Source: a virus. From it: a stretch of 64,000 nt of DNA. The notes beneath the pieces are model-generated. The model had not been told where the DNA came from. It made no database searches and worked only from the letters and a program-made list of their open reading frames with translations. The position numbers and the translations under genes are program-made. Where the stretch lies: positions 1 to 64,000 of IMG/VR virus record IMGVR_UViG_3300021185_002143; one strand, given 5' to 3'. Shown one piece after another: positions 18,610 through 26,155 of this stretch. Position 1 is the stretch's first letter; each line of letters begins with the position of its first letter.

Positions 18610-19287
18610 ATGGCGAAGGACAACCCTGAAGACAAAAAAAATAAAGGCCCCGAGCCGCTACCTTTGCACAAGAAAAAGGTCACAAATCCTTTTGGCCAGA
18701 ATGGAAAGAAGCGCCGCCTGTTTAACAAGGCGATGGAAATGTATGAGCAACAATACACGTTCTCTGCCATTGCCAAGGAGTGCGGAGTCCACGTTAGCAC
18801 ACTGCGTAGATGGTTCAGGGATGCGGGTGCACCACCGAAGAAAAGCAAGTGGGAACAAAACCCCACCCCTTGGAAAGAAGGAGACGATCCCAAGCCAGAG
18901 TCAATCTTTGACGGCACAGAGGAGCATAAAGTAAAACACGCTGTAGATGCAGCGGCAGAACAGGCACACGTAGCCGAGAAAGGTAGGATCAACGAGATCG
19001 CTGAAGCTCAGGGTAGCCCAGCAGAACAATACCAAAGCTACATGGCGAGCCAAGCGGTTCGCTTAATGCGAGATGGCATGGCTCAGATGAGGCCGCCCAG
19101 CAATGTCCGAGAAGTAGAGGTGCTTGATAAGATAGCACGACGCCACTTCGGACTAGATGAAAAACAAAAAGGTGGGGCTAATAGCCTCAGCATAGATATT
19201 AACATTCTCAACGATGCCGCAGCAGCTGCCAGAAAAAGGCCAACCAAGGTTGTCGATGTAGACCCAGAACCAAACAACCAAGACTAA
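18610..19287 (+). CDS. Putative terminase small subunit, HTH protein
   Basis: 225 residues. Residues ~35-70 form a helix-turn-helix (FNKAMEMYEQQYTFSAIAKECGVHVSTLRRWFRDAGAP) like those of small terminases and homeodomain-like resolvases. The middle is helical (QAVRLMRDGMAQM) and could be an oligomerisation region. The C-terminus is basic then acidic. Head-to-head placement with terL and the size support a packaging-site recognition role, but it is transcribed with the replication genes, so a DNA-binding regulator is the alternative. The stop overlaps the next start (TAATG). Confidence 0.55.
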   Translation: MAKDNPEDKKNKGPEPLPLHKKKVTNPFGQNGKKRRLFNKAMEMYEQQYTFSAIAKECGVHVSTLRRWFRDAGAPPKKSKWEQNPTPWKEGDDPKPESIFDGTEEHKVKHAVDAAAEQAHVAEKGRINEIAEAQGSPAEQYQSYMASQAVRLMRDGMAQMRPPSNVREVEVLDKIARRHFGLDEKQKGGANSLSIDINILNDAAAAARKRPTKVVDVDPEPNNQD

Positions 19288-19544
19288 TGAAATTTTTCGC
19301 TGAACGCAGCCACGAGCCTGACCCGTTCGTTATCAAAGGGAGTGTACGCTCCAGTGTCGATTACTTCTATTCCGCAAAACAAATCACAGGTGACTTTGTC
19401 AGAGTGATTCCGAACAGCTGGAAAGAAATATCATTTATACAAAGCCTTGAGAAAGGATACAACTTGTTCGCCCCATGGCATGGAGATGGTGTGTTAGTCC
19501 GAGCAGACTTCCTCCCACCTGTCCATGATCGTAGGCGTCGATAA
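19287..19544 (+). CDS. Hypothetical small protein
   Basis: 85 residues starting in the TAATG overlap with the previous gene and overlapping the resolvase gene by 20 bases. It has a mix of aromatic and charged residues and an Arg-rich C-terminus (HDRRRR). No family was recognised. Tight overlaps on both sides indicate a real gene co-translated with the putative small terminase and the resolvase. Confidence 0.55.
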   Translation: MKFFAERSHEPDPFVIKGSVRSSVDYFYSAKQITGDFVRVIPNSWKEISFIQSLEKGYNLFAPWHGDGVLVRADFLPPVHDRRRR

Positions 19545-20016
19545 CGGATCTTGCTCTGGGGCAGCTGTGGCTATTAGTAGCTGGGATGGTGCCCTGCTAG
19601 GGTATACCCGTTTACCGAGTTACAAGAATGGTAAGAAGACTGAGCTCGACATGATCGCGTTCAGGGACTGGATACTATCATTTGAATGTCCACCTATGCG
19701 GGTGGTCATCGAGGAGCCTCTGCACCATGCCCCATCCTCACAATCCATGCGGTCTATGGCGTTGTGCTATGGTCAGCTTACTGGGCTGTGCACAGGTATG
19801 TGCTGGCCGTGGGATGCCGTCTCTGTCAGGGAGTGGCAAAAAGAAATGTTGGGTAAGTTCCCTAAGGGGCAGTCTAAGAAATATGCGATTGCCAAAGCTC
19901 AGGAAATACTACCTGATGAGAAGTGGTTAGCGACACCAAGATCGAAGACATCACACGACGGCATCGTCGATGCATTCCTTATGGCTACAAGAGAATACAG
20001 GAAAAACTTTGCCTAA
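19525..20016 (+). CDS. RuvC-like Holliday-junction resolvase
   Basis: 163 residues with the RNase H-fold resolvase signature. It has IVGVDNG at the N-terminus (Asp6), a second acidic strand RVVIEEP (Glu63/64) and a C-terminal HDGIVDAFLMA helix (Asp145, Asp149). These are the usual metal-binding carboxylates of RuvC-type enzymes, which cut four-way junctions. In a phage this resolves recombination and replication branches before packaging. The length fits the family. It is co-transcribed with the putative small terminase. Confidence 0.8.
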   Translation: MIVGVDNGSCSGAAVAISSWDGALLGYTRLPSYKNGKKTELDMIAFRDWILSFECPPMRVVIEEPLHHAPSSQSMRSMALCYGQLTGLCTGMCWPWDAVSVREWQKEMLGKFPKGQSKKYAIAKAQEILPDEKWLATPRSKTSHDGIVDAFLMATREYRKNFA

Positions 20017-20039
20017 GGAAAAAATATATTGAAAAATTG

Positions 20040-20078
20040 TTGACGGGCTAAATGACGTCTGGTAGGTATGAATCATAC
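20040..20078 (+). promoter_or_regulatory. Candidate promoter with overlapping operator palindrome
   Basis: TTGACG (20040-20045) is followed after 17 bases by TAGGTA, a weak -10. The sequence then contains a 13-bp palindrome, GTATGA-A-TCATAC (20066-20078), overlapping the likely -10/+1 area. This could be an operator for a winged-helix dimer. It lies in the 90-bp gap before the helicase gene. Confidence 0.35.
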
Positions 20079-20106
20079 AAATCAGAAACCATGAAGCCAG
20101 TAAACA

Positions 20107-21399
20107 ATGAAAACACTATTTCCCAAGCAAGAAGACGCGCATAGATTCTTTACTATTACCCAGCGTCAGGGACACAACACACTCGACACCAGCGATGCTG
20201 GAACAGGCAAAACTGTAGTTGCCGCTGCGTTAGCAAAATCATTAGGACACCCTGTTGCTGTCCTGTGCCCTAAGCAAGTTATCCCGTCTTGGGAGCGCGA
20301 GTTAAAAGATATGGGCGTAGACCCACTTTTTGTAATTAACTACGAAAAGATTCGTGGTGGTCGTACCAAGTGGATGACCAAGTCAGGTAAGAAGATAATG
20401 AAGTGGATGTTACCTATGGGAACACTTCTTCTCGTAGATGAGATCCACAAGTGCAAAGGACCCTACACACAAAATGCACAGATCGTTTTGTCACTCGTTA
20501 ACCAAGGTTATCAGATACATGGTATGTCTGCTACAGCAGCGGAAGACCCGACTGAGATGAGATCACTCGGCTACATGCTCAAGCTACACAGTCTTAACAA
20601 AGCGGACAAGCCACTGAGATCTTGGTATAGCTGGATGACTAGACTTGGTTGCGAAAAGGATTTCTGGAATCAGTGGCGTTTGACTAAAAAGAGCAAACTT
20701 AAAGACCTCAGGGAGAGCATGTATGGCATCAGCACTGACCGACTGTCCGTGCAGGACCTGCCTGACGCCTTTAAAGACAACCGTATCTTCGTTGAGCCAA
20801 TTCAATTTAAGAATTTAGCTAAGATCAAAAAGGCTTACAAAGACCTAGGTCTCACACCAGAGATCCTAGAGCAGTATATTGAGAACGGCACAGTAGAGAA
20901 CAGTGAGCATGTCATCGTCAATATCATACGTGCCCGCCAACTGGCTGAGACATTGAAGGTACCTGACCTTGTCGAGATGGCTGAGGACCTCATGTTGGAA
21001 GGACTAAGTGTTGTTATCTTTGTCAGCTTTAAAGAAACTGTAGAGTCGCTCTGCGAAAAACTACAGTGCGACCGCATCGAGGGTTCGCAGAAGTCAGATC
21101 GTCAGCAGGTCATCGACGACTTTCAGGCAGATAAGACTACTTGTATTGTTGTCAACACCGCAGCAGGTGGCACAGGTATATCACTCCATGACGTGAATGG
21201 AGAGCGGCCCCGTGTTAGTCTTATATCCCCACAGTTTTCTGCCAAGGACCACGTCCAAGTATTAGGACGCATCCACCGCAATGGCATGAAGTCAGACGCA
21301 CTTCAAAAGATTCTCGTCGCAAGTGGCAGTGTAGAGGAGGCAGTAATGTCTTCGATGCAACGTCGCCTCGACAACCTCAAAACACTACAGAACCAATGA
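20107..21399 (+). CDS. SNF2/SF2-type DNA helicase
   Basis: 430 residues with the ordered SF2 motifs. They are motif I AGTGKT (31-36), motif II DEIH (111-114), motif III SAT (141-143), a second-lobe strand VVIFVSF, motif V AAGGTGISL and motif VI QVLGRIHR near the C-terminus. The arrangement is that of compact phage SNF2-like translocases near replication genes. It probably remodels forks or recombination intermediates. The stop overlaps the next start by four bases (ATGA). Confidence 0.85.
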   Translation: MKTLFPKQEDAHRFFTITQRQGHNTLDTSDAGTGKTVVAAALAKSLGHPVAVLCPKQVIPSWERELKDMGVDPLFVINYEKIRGGRTKWMTKSGKKIMKWMLPMGTLLLVDEIHKCKGPYTQNAQIVLSLVNQGYQIHGMSATAAEDPTEMRSLGYMLKLHSLNKADKPLRSWYSWMTRLGCEKDFWNQWRLTKKSKLKDLRESMYGISTDRLSVQDLPDAFKDNRIFVEPIQFKNLAKIKKAYKDLGLTPEILEQYIENGTVENSEHVIVNIIRARQLAETLKVPDLVEMAEDLMLEGLSVVIFVSFKETVESLCEKLQCDRIEGSQKSDRQQVIDDFQADKTTCIVVNTAAGGTGISLHDVNGERPRVSLISPQFSAKDHVQVLGRIHRNGMKSDALQKILVASGSVEEAVMSSMQRRLDNLKTLQNQ

Positions 21400-22040
21400 A
21401 GCATACTAAAAAAAATCAGGTATTTGGCATTGGGATCAACGATGCTGATTACGTTGTTAACCCAAGGATAAATGGTAAACAAGTAGGCTGCCCGTTCTAC
21501 AGCACATGGAAACAAATGCTGCGCCGCTGTTACAGCAAAAAATGGTGTGCGCGTGCCCCTTCCTACATCGGTTGTTCTGTTACCAAGGAATGGCACTCAT
21601 TCATGACATTCCGCCACTGGATGTCCATGCAGAAATGGCGTGGTAAACAATTAGATAAAGACATAATCGAACCAAAAAACAAAGTGTATGGCCCTGAGAC
21701 CTGTATGTTTGTGCCCCAACATATTAATCTTTTACTTCGTGATAACAAGCGAGGTATATGTCCTTGCGGTATATGTCCTCGGGGTGTTAACTACGTGGCG
21801 AAGAATAAAAAATACAGGGCTCAGCTAAGGATTAAAAACAAGACGACTCACTTGGGTTATTACAGCACCCCCGAGGAAGCCCACGCAGTTTACTGCTTGG
21901 CAAAAGCTGACTACATTGAATCACTCTTCCCCGAGCTAACGGACGAAGACCCCAGATTAATTCCTACACTTCAAAGACACGCCGACAACTTCCGTAAAAA
22001 ATATCGTGAGCAATATGCTCACAGTAACCAAAACAAATAA
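21396..22040 (+). CDS. AP2/HNH homing-endonuclease-like protein
   Basis: 214 residues. The first ~115 residues carry the pattern of free-standing phage HNH-related genes: FYSTWKQMLRRCY, VTKEWHSFMTFRHWM, LDKDII and YGPETCMFVPQHINLLL. The rest resembles an AP2-type DNA-binding domain (GVNYVAKNKKYRAQLRIKNKTTHLGYYSTPEEAHAVYCLAK). Such proteins are usually selfish homing elements or their domesticated remnants. It sits in the replication operon between helicase and nuclease, overlapping the helicase stop. No intron boundary was seen in the flanking genes. Catalytic competence is uncertain. Confidence 0.65.
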   Translation: MKHTKKNQVFGIGINDADYVVNPRINGKQVGCPFYSTWKQMLRRCYSKKWCARAPSYIGCSVTKEWHSFMTFRHWMSMQKWRGKQLDKDIIEPKNKVYGPETCMFVPQHINLLLRDNKRGICPCGICPRGVNYVAKNKKYRAQLRIKNKTTHLGYYSTPEEAHAVYCLAKADYIESLFPELTDEDPRLIPTLQRHADNFRKKYREQYAHSNQNK

Positions 22041-22053
22041 AACAAATAACACA

Positions 22054-22221
22054 ATGAGTGAAGAAAATAAAGACAACGGACTCGACGCAATCTTACAAAA
22101 CAAGTTTGTGCAAGAGCTCCTTAAATTCGTAAGTGATATCAGAAGCGCCTTAGGTGATGAGAAAGGTGAACTAGAGAACCATGAGGTTGTCGAGCGTGCA
22201 CGTAACTCCTACAACAAGTAA
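22054..22221 (+). CDS. Small acidic hypothetical protein
   Basis: 55 residues from ATG 22054, preceded by an A-rich leader (AACAAATAACACA) like those of other genes here. An upstream in-frame ATG inside the previous gene is less likely. The sequence is helical (DAILQNKFVQELLKFVSDIRSALGDEKG). Its stop shares a base with the next start (TAATG). No family was recognised. Confidence 0.5.
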   Translation: MSEENKDNGLDAILQNKFVQELLKFVSDIRSALGDEKGELENHEVVERARNSYNK

Positions 22222-23351
22222 TGTCCGATCAGCAACCACACGCTGACCGAGGTCACGCAGAGTTCTCACCTTCTTCTTTGAAGTATGTGAAGGGCTGTGC
22301 TGCATACCACGGCAAAGATGGTTCATCTCCAGCTGCCGAAATGGGTACTCGTATTCATGAGGCACTGGAGGTTCGCGATCCTTCTGCTTTACACAACGAA
22401 GAGGAGCTCGATCTCTATAACCGCTGTGCGGATATGGAGGATGAGTATCTTGCCGAAATGTTTGTAGATGGTATTAGTGAAGACCACTATGAGGTACAGG
22501 TGGATGTGGAGCTGGATGGAACATCTACCTTCGGTACATGTGATCGCCTGACAATTGATGAGGGCGGTTCTTTTGCTGTCCTTGCTGACTATAAGACAGG
22601 CATCAGCACCATTGATAAACCTCATGAGAACATGCAAGCGATTGCATACACCATTGGTGTTTTTCAGAGGTTCCCTAAACTGCAAAAACTTACATTTGCT
22701 TTTTATGTACCCCAACGACATAGCTCTCCATTAGAGGGTGACTTCCAGCGTTCTGAACTATCCGACCTTATCGAGATGCTCAGCAACGTAATTAAGGAAG
22801 GTGAGCGGGTCCGTCCTATGTGGGGTGGTGGTCAGTGCCCTCCATCGGGAGAGTGTAACCCAACTCAGAACTGCCGCTTCTGCCGCTTTGAAGATCGCTG
22901 TCCCGCACTTGGTGGTATGGTTCTTGATGTGGCGTCTAACCTCAAGAGGAAAGACTTCACTAACATAGACATCGAAGCGGTAGATGACCCAGCCTCAATC
23001 GAGGAGCTTTGGAATATATCTAAAATAGTAGAAGCATGGGCCAAAAGGCTACGAGCTCGAGCTATGGATATGGCACATGAAGGTGCGGAGTTTCCATCAC
23101 TACGACTGTCATCCATGGGATCACCATCAAAGGTCGTAGACAACCACAAGTTTATTGAGATCGCCACCGATATGGGTGTAGATACTGATGAGCTTTTAGA
23201 AAGTGCCACATTTGCAGTAACTAAGACGGCTAAGATCGTCGGGTCTACCGCAGACAAAGGCGAGAAAGGACAAAAGTCCGCAGAATTTCTGGACGCTTGC
23301 AAAGATGCAGGTGCCCTCGAAAAACAAAAGGAGCGTTTTACGCTCCGCTAA
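22221..23351 (+). CDS. RecB/Cas4-like PD-(D/E)XK nuclease (DUF2800-like)
   Basis: 376 residues resembling the DUF2800/PDDEXK_1 phage nucleases. The N-terminus has the SPSSLKYVKGCAAYH-type start seen in RecB-like nucleases, and GTRIHEALE follows. The catalytic core is FGTCDRLTIDEGGSFAVLADYKTG (Asp and the DYKTG strand). QAIAYTIGVFQ corresponds to the QxxxY motif. A later Cys cluster (CNPTQNCRFCRFEDRCP) suggests an iron-sulfur cluster as in Cas4/AddB. The likely role is a 5'-3' exonuclease in recombination or degradation of host DNA. It lies next to an SSB-like candidate. Confidence 0.75.
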   Translation: MSDQQPHADRGHAEFSPSSLKYVKGCAAYHGKDGSSPAAEMGTRIHEALEVRDPSALHNEEELDLYNRCADMEDEYLAEMFVDGISEDHYEVQVDVELDGTSTFGTCDRLTIDEGGSFAVLADYKTGISTIDKPHENMQAIAYTIGVFQRFPKLQKLTFAFYVPQRHSSPLEGDFQRSELSDLIEMLSNVIKEGERVRPMWGGGQCPPSGECNPTQNCRFCRFEDRCPALGGMVLDVASNLKRKDFTNIDIEAVDDPASIEELWNISKIVEAWAKRLRARAMDMAHEGAEFPSLRLSSMGSPSKVVDNHKFIEIATDMGVDTDELLESATFAVTKTAKIVGSTADKGEKGQKSAEFLDACKDAGALEKQKERFTLR

Positions 23352-23384
23352 ACCAATAAACCATAAAACAAACAAAACAATAAA

Positions 23385-24047
23385 ATGGCTAAAACCAAAA
23401 ACAACGAAGAGACAGAGATCGCAGTAGCTGACACAACAGCCCTCGCGAATCCAAGCAGCAACGAATTTGTAATCGACGCCGAGGACATTGATATCCCACG
23501 ACTTAGTGTGATACAAAAAATGAGTACCTCCGACTTTGATCACGGATCTCTCGTAATCGACAAGGCTAACGAGATCATTACTCGGGAAACTAAGATTAGC
23601 TGTATAGTCCTCGGGGCTGTAAAGAAGTGGAAAGAAGACATCGACTTTGATAGTGATGAGATGCCCCAAATCGTCTCTACTAAAGAAGCACTCGATGATC
23701 TCAAGCGTACGTCAGAATATAACATTCTTGAGTTTGCTGAGTTGTATCTGATGTTTGCACAGCCTGAAGGCAATGAAGATGACGAAGCGTTCCCATACCC
23801 AATTGGAGATAACAACTACTGTATTGGAAAACTGTATGTGCAGAAGGATGCTTACCGTAAGACATACAAGTCACTTATGACTTTCGCTGCATTTAACCGT
23901 GGCATGTCTCTTGGTAGTCGTCTCTGGAACTTCGAGTCCCAGATCATGAGCAAGGGTAAGTATTCTTGGTATGTGCCTACACTGGCTGTGACCAAGGAAA
24001 TGGTTCCTGAAGCTGCTGCACAGTTCGCTGAGACATTTAGCATCTAA
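23385..24047 (+). CDS. Putative single-stranded DNA-binding or recombination protein
   Basis: 220 residues, acidic N-terminus, then strand-rich sequence (KISCIVLGAVKKWKEDIDF) and aromatic residues. It lacks a clear OB-fold signature that can be called by eye. It directly follows the RecB-like nuclease, the usual place for a phage SSB or annealing protein. Its leader is a long A/C-rich stretch with no Shine-Dalgarno. The function rests mainly on context; a structural prediction would decide it. Confidence 0.4.
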   Translation: MAKTKNNEETEIAVADTTALANPSSNEFVIDAEDIDIPRLSVIQKMSTSDFDHGSLVIDKANEIITRETKISCIVLGAVKKWKEDIDFDSDEMPQIVSTKEALDDLKRTSEYNILEFAELYLMFAQPEGNEDDEAFPYPIGDNNYCIGKLYVQKDAYRKTYKSLMTFAAFNRGMSLGSRLWNFESQIMSKGKYSWYVPTLAVTKEMVPEAAAQFAETFSI

Positions 24048-24054
24048 TACGACC

Positions 24055-24267
24055 ATGAGTAACCAACAAGTAGTCGTCTTAGAACATGAGCTCATTACGG
24101 CTAATGATCATCTTGCCCAACTTGATAGCAATATCAAGCAGCTTGAAGAGCAATACGCCAACCTCGTAGTAGTCATTGACGCATTCGAGAAGTCCAAAGA
24201 ACTGTTGCAGAAGATGGCCGATGAGCTACCTGAGCAACTTGAACTTGCACTGGACGAAGAAGAATAA
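24055..24267 (+). CDS. Small coiled-coil protein
   Basis: 70 residues, almost entirely heptad-like (LEHELITANDHLAQLDSNIKQLEEQYANLVVVIDAFEKSKELLQKMADEL) with an acidic C-terminal tail (EEE). It starts 7 bases after the preceding stop and ends just before a terminator. Probably an oligomeric accessory factor of the replication set; no family was recognised. Confidence 0.6.
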   Translation: MSNQQVVVLEHELITANDHLAQLDSNIKQLEEQYANLVVVIDAFEKSKELLQKMADELPEQLELALDEEE

Positions 24268-24290
24268 TTCTTCCAGTTTAACATAACCAC

Positions 24291-24322
24291 ACCCACCTCC
24301 TATCTATGCATAGGGGGTGGGT
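24291..24322 (+). terminator. Rho-independent terminator
   Basis: Arms 24291-24303 and 24310-24322 (ACCCACC...GGTGGGT) form a 13-bp stem with one G-U pair and a 6-base loop, followed by AATTTTA. It divides the replication block into two transcripts. A perfect TATAAT lies a few bases downstream. Confidence 0.75.
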
Positions 24323-24334
24323 AATTTTACGCCA

Positions 24335-24340
24335 TATAAT
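24335..24340 (+). promoter_or_regulatory. TATAAT box before the polymerase gene
   Basis: A perfect TATAAT lies 20 bases before the polymerase ATG and 12 bases after the terminator hairpin. The -35 position falls inside the hairpin and has no TTG-like sequence, so activation by another factor would be expected if this is a promoter. Confidence 0.35.
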
Positions 24341-24360
24341 ACCAAACGGCACACCTATAA

Positions 24361-26151
24361 ATGAATACACAAATCACTTACGCTCTCGATTACGAGACTT
24401 TCTACAGCAACGCCTGTAGCATCCGAACACTAGGCCCATTGGGCTACTTTTCTCACCACGAATTTGACGCCTATATGGTCTCCGTTGTCGGAGACAATGG
24501 CTACGAGTTTGTTGGGCATCCCAAAGACTTTGACTGGGACAAACTAATTGGCAACGTGGTCCTCGCACACAACGCCTCCTTTGATGAAACCCTATATAAA
24601 TATGGTTGCAAGCAAGGTTGGTGGCCAGAAGTCAAGTATGACAAATGGCACTGCACGGCAGACTTAGCCGCTTACTGTGGCATCCCACGAAACCTCGCAG
24701 GTGCTGCGGACTACGCACTAGGCATTAAGCCAGACAAGTCTACCCGTGACAACATGAAGGGCAAGCTTTGGGAAACAATGACACCAGAATTTCAAGCTGA
24801 AGTCTCCGAGTATGCCTTGGTTGACTCACGCCTTTGTCTGCAACTATGGCAGGAGATCGGGGACAAGTGGCCTGAGCACGAACGCGAGATTAGCCGAGTG
24901 AATAGAGAAGCCCTACAGCGTGGCATTCCTATTGACCAAGAGGAACTGAAGACTGCACAAGAACGTGTTAAGAAATATCTGTTTGATGCAGAGTCCAACA
25001 TACCTTGGCTAGGCGAGAAGCCTACCCTGTCGCGTAAAGCCTTTAACGATGAGTGCAGGAAGATGGGTATTGAACCACCTGCATCATTAGCTAAGACAAA
25101 TGCTGAGGCACAGGAGTGGATCAAGGAGCACGGGCAGAAGTACAAGTGGATACAAGCGGTCTCAGAGTGGCGTAGAATCAACTCCTTACTTAAGAAGCTA
25201 GAAGCTATTGACAATGCAACGATGGCCGACGGACGCTACTACGGAAACATCATGTATTTTGGTGCCCACACAGGTCGCTTCTCTGGCGGTGGTGGTAACT
25301 TCAACCTACAGAACCTACCACGTAAAGAGATGTTTGGTGCAGATCTGCGTAAGCTTATCTGTGCTCCTGAAGGCAAGAAGCTTGTCGTAGTTGACCTATC
25401 TCAGATTGAGGTGAGGACACTGCTATGGCTGGCGGAGGACTGGGACATGCTCAAGACCGTCGAGAAGTCAGATGATATCTACGAGGCATTTGCCGTGGAG
25501 TTTGGTAAGTGGGATCCTAAGAAAGGAGCCATGCGTGATAAAGACCCTGAACTACGTAACCTAATCAAGGCGATTGTTCTGGGTGCAGGATTCATGGCTG
25601 GGTCTAAAGCATTCTCTGCTACCTATGGATACAGCGAAAAGGATTCACAAGAGGCTATTGATTTGTATCGAGGAAAGATGAAGAAGGTCGTCAGACTTTG
25701 GAAATCTCTAGCCGACAATCTCAACGGTTACTATAGCATTGGTGGCGATCACAACTGTAATAAGAAAGATCACTGCGAGTCGCTACCCCTACGTGATATC
25801 TGCTATGGGAAACCAAAGAAGGTAAAGGGTAAGTATGGCTACATGGAGAATCTCACTAGTATCATCAAGAACTCACGACCTGTCGGGGTCCGCATATGGC
25901 AGGGTCTTATAACGGAGAACTTAGCGCAGGGATTAGCCCGAGATGTCTTTGCTGATATACTAGTAAGACTTGAGAAAGTAGGTTATGAACTTCTCTTCCA
26001 CGTCCATGACGAAGTAATCATAGAAGTAAATGACGAAAATGCTTCCGAGGCTCTCGAGGATGTGATAAGAATAATGTCGGAACCTCCTCCGTGGATACCG
26101 AATATACCACTATCTGCTGAAGGTTCTGTCCTTAAACACTACGAGAAATAA
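24361..26151 (+). CDS. PolA-type DNA polymerase with 3'-5' exonuclease
   Basis: 596 residues. The N-terminal exonuclease domain has YALDYETF (ExoI), VVLAHNASFDE (ExoII) and a YALVDSRLCLQLW region (ExoIII). The polymerase domain has motif A VVVDLSQIEVRTL, motif B RNLIKAIVLGAGF (395-411) and motif C HVHDEV. There is no 5'-3' nuclease domain, as usual for phage replicative PolA enzymes. The position equal to E. coli Phe762 is Leu407. Motif B reads KAIVLGAGF where most PolA enzymes have KxxNFGxxY. The gene follows a terminator and precedes the primase-helicase by 4 bases. Confidence 0.9.
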   Translation: MNTQITYALDYETFYSNACSIRTLGPLGYFSHHEFDAYMVSVVGDNGYEFVGHPKDFDWDKLIGNVVLAHNASFDETLYKYGCKQGWWPEVKYDKWHCTADLAAYCGIPRNLAGAADYALGIKPDKSTRDNMKGKLWETMTPEFQAEVSEYALVDSRLCLQLWQEIGDKWPEHEREISRVNREALQRGIPIDQEELKTAQERVKKYLFDAESNIPWLGEKPTLSRKAFNDECRKMGIEPPASLAKTNAEAQEWIKEHGQKYKWIQAVSEWRRINSLLKKLEAIDNATMADGRYYGNIMYFGAHTGRFSGGGGNFNLQNLPRKEMFGADLRKLICAPEGKKLVVVDLSQIEVRTLLWLAEDWDMLKTVEKSDDIYEAFAVEFGKWDPKKGAMRDKDPELRNLIKAIVLGAGFMAGSKAFSATYGYSEKDSQEAIDLYRGKMKKVVRLWKSLADNLNGYYSIGGDHNCNKKDHCESLPLRDICYGKPKKVKGKYGYMENLTSIIKNSRPVGVRIWQGLITENLAQGLARDVFADILVRLEKVGYELLFHVHDEVIIEVNDENASEALEDVIRIMSEPPPWIPNIPLSAEGSVLKHYEK

Positions 26152-26155
26152 GAGC

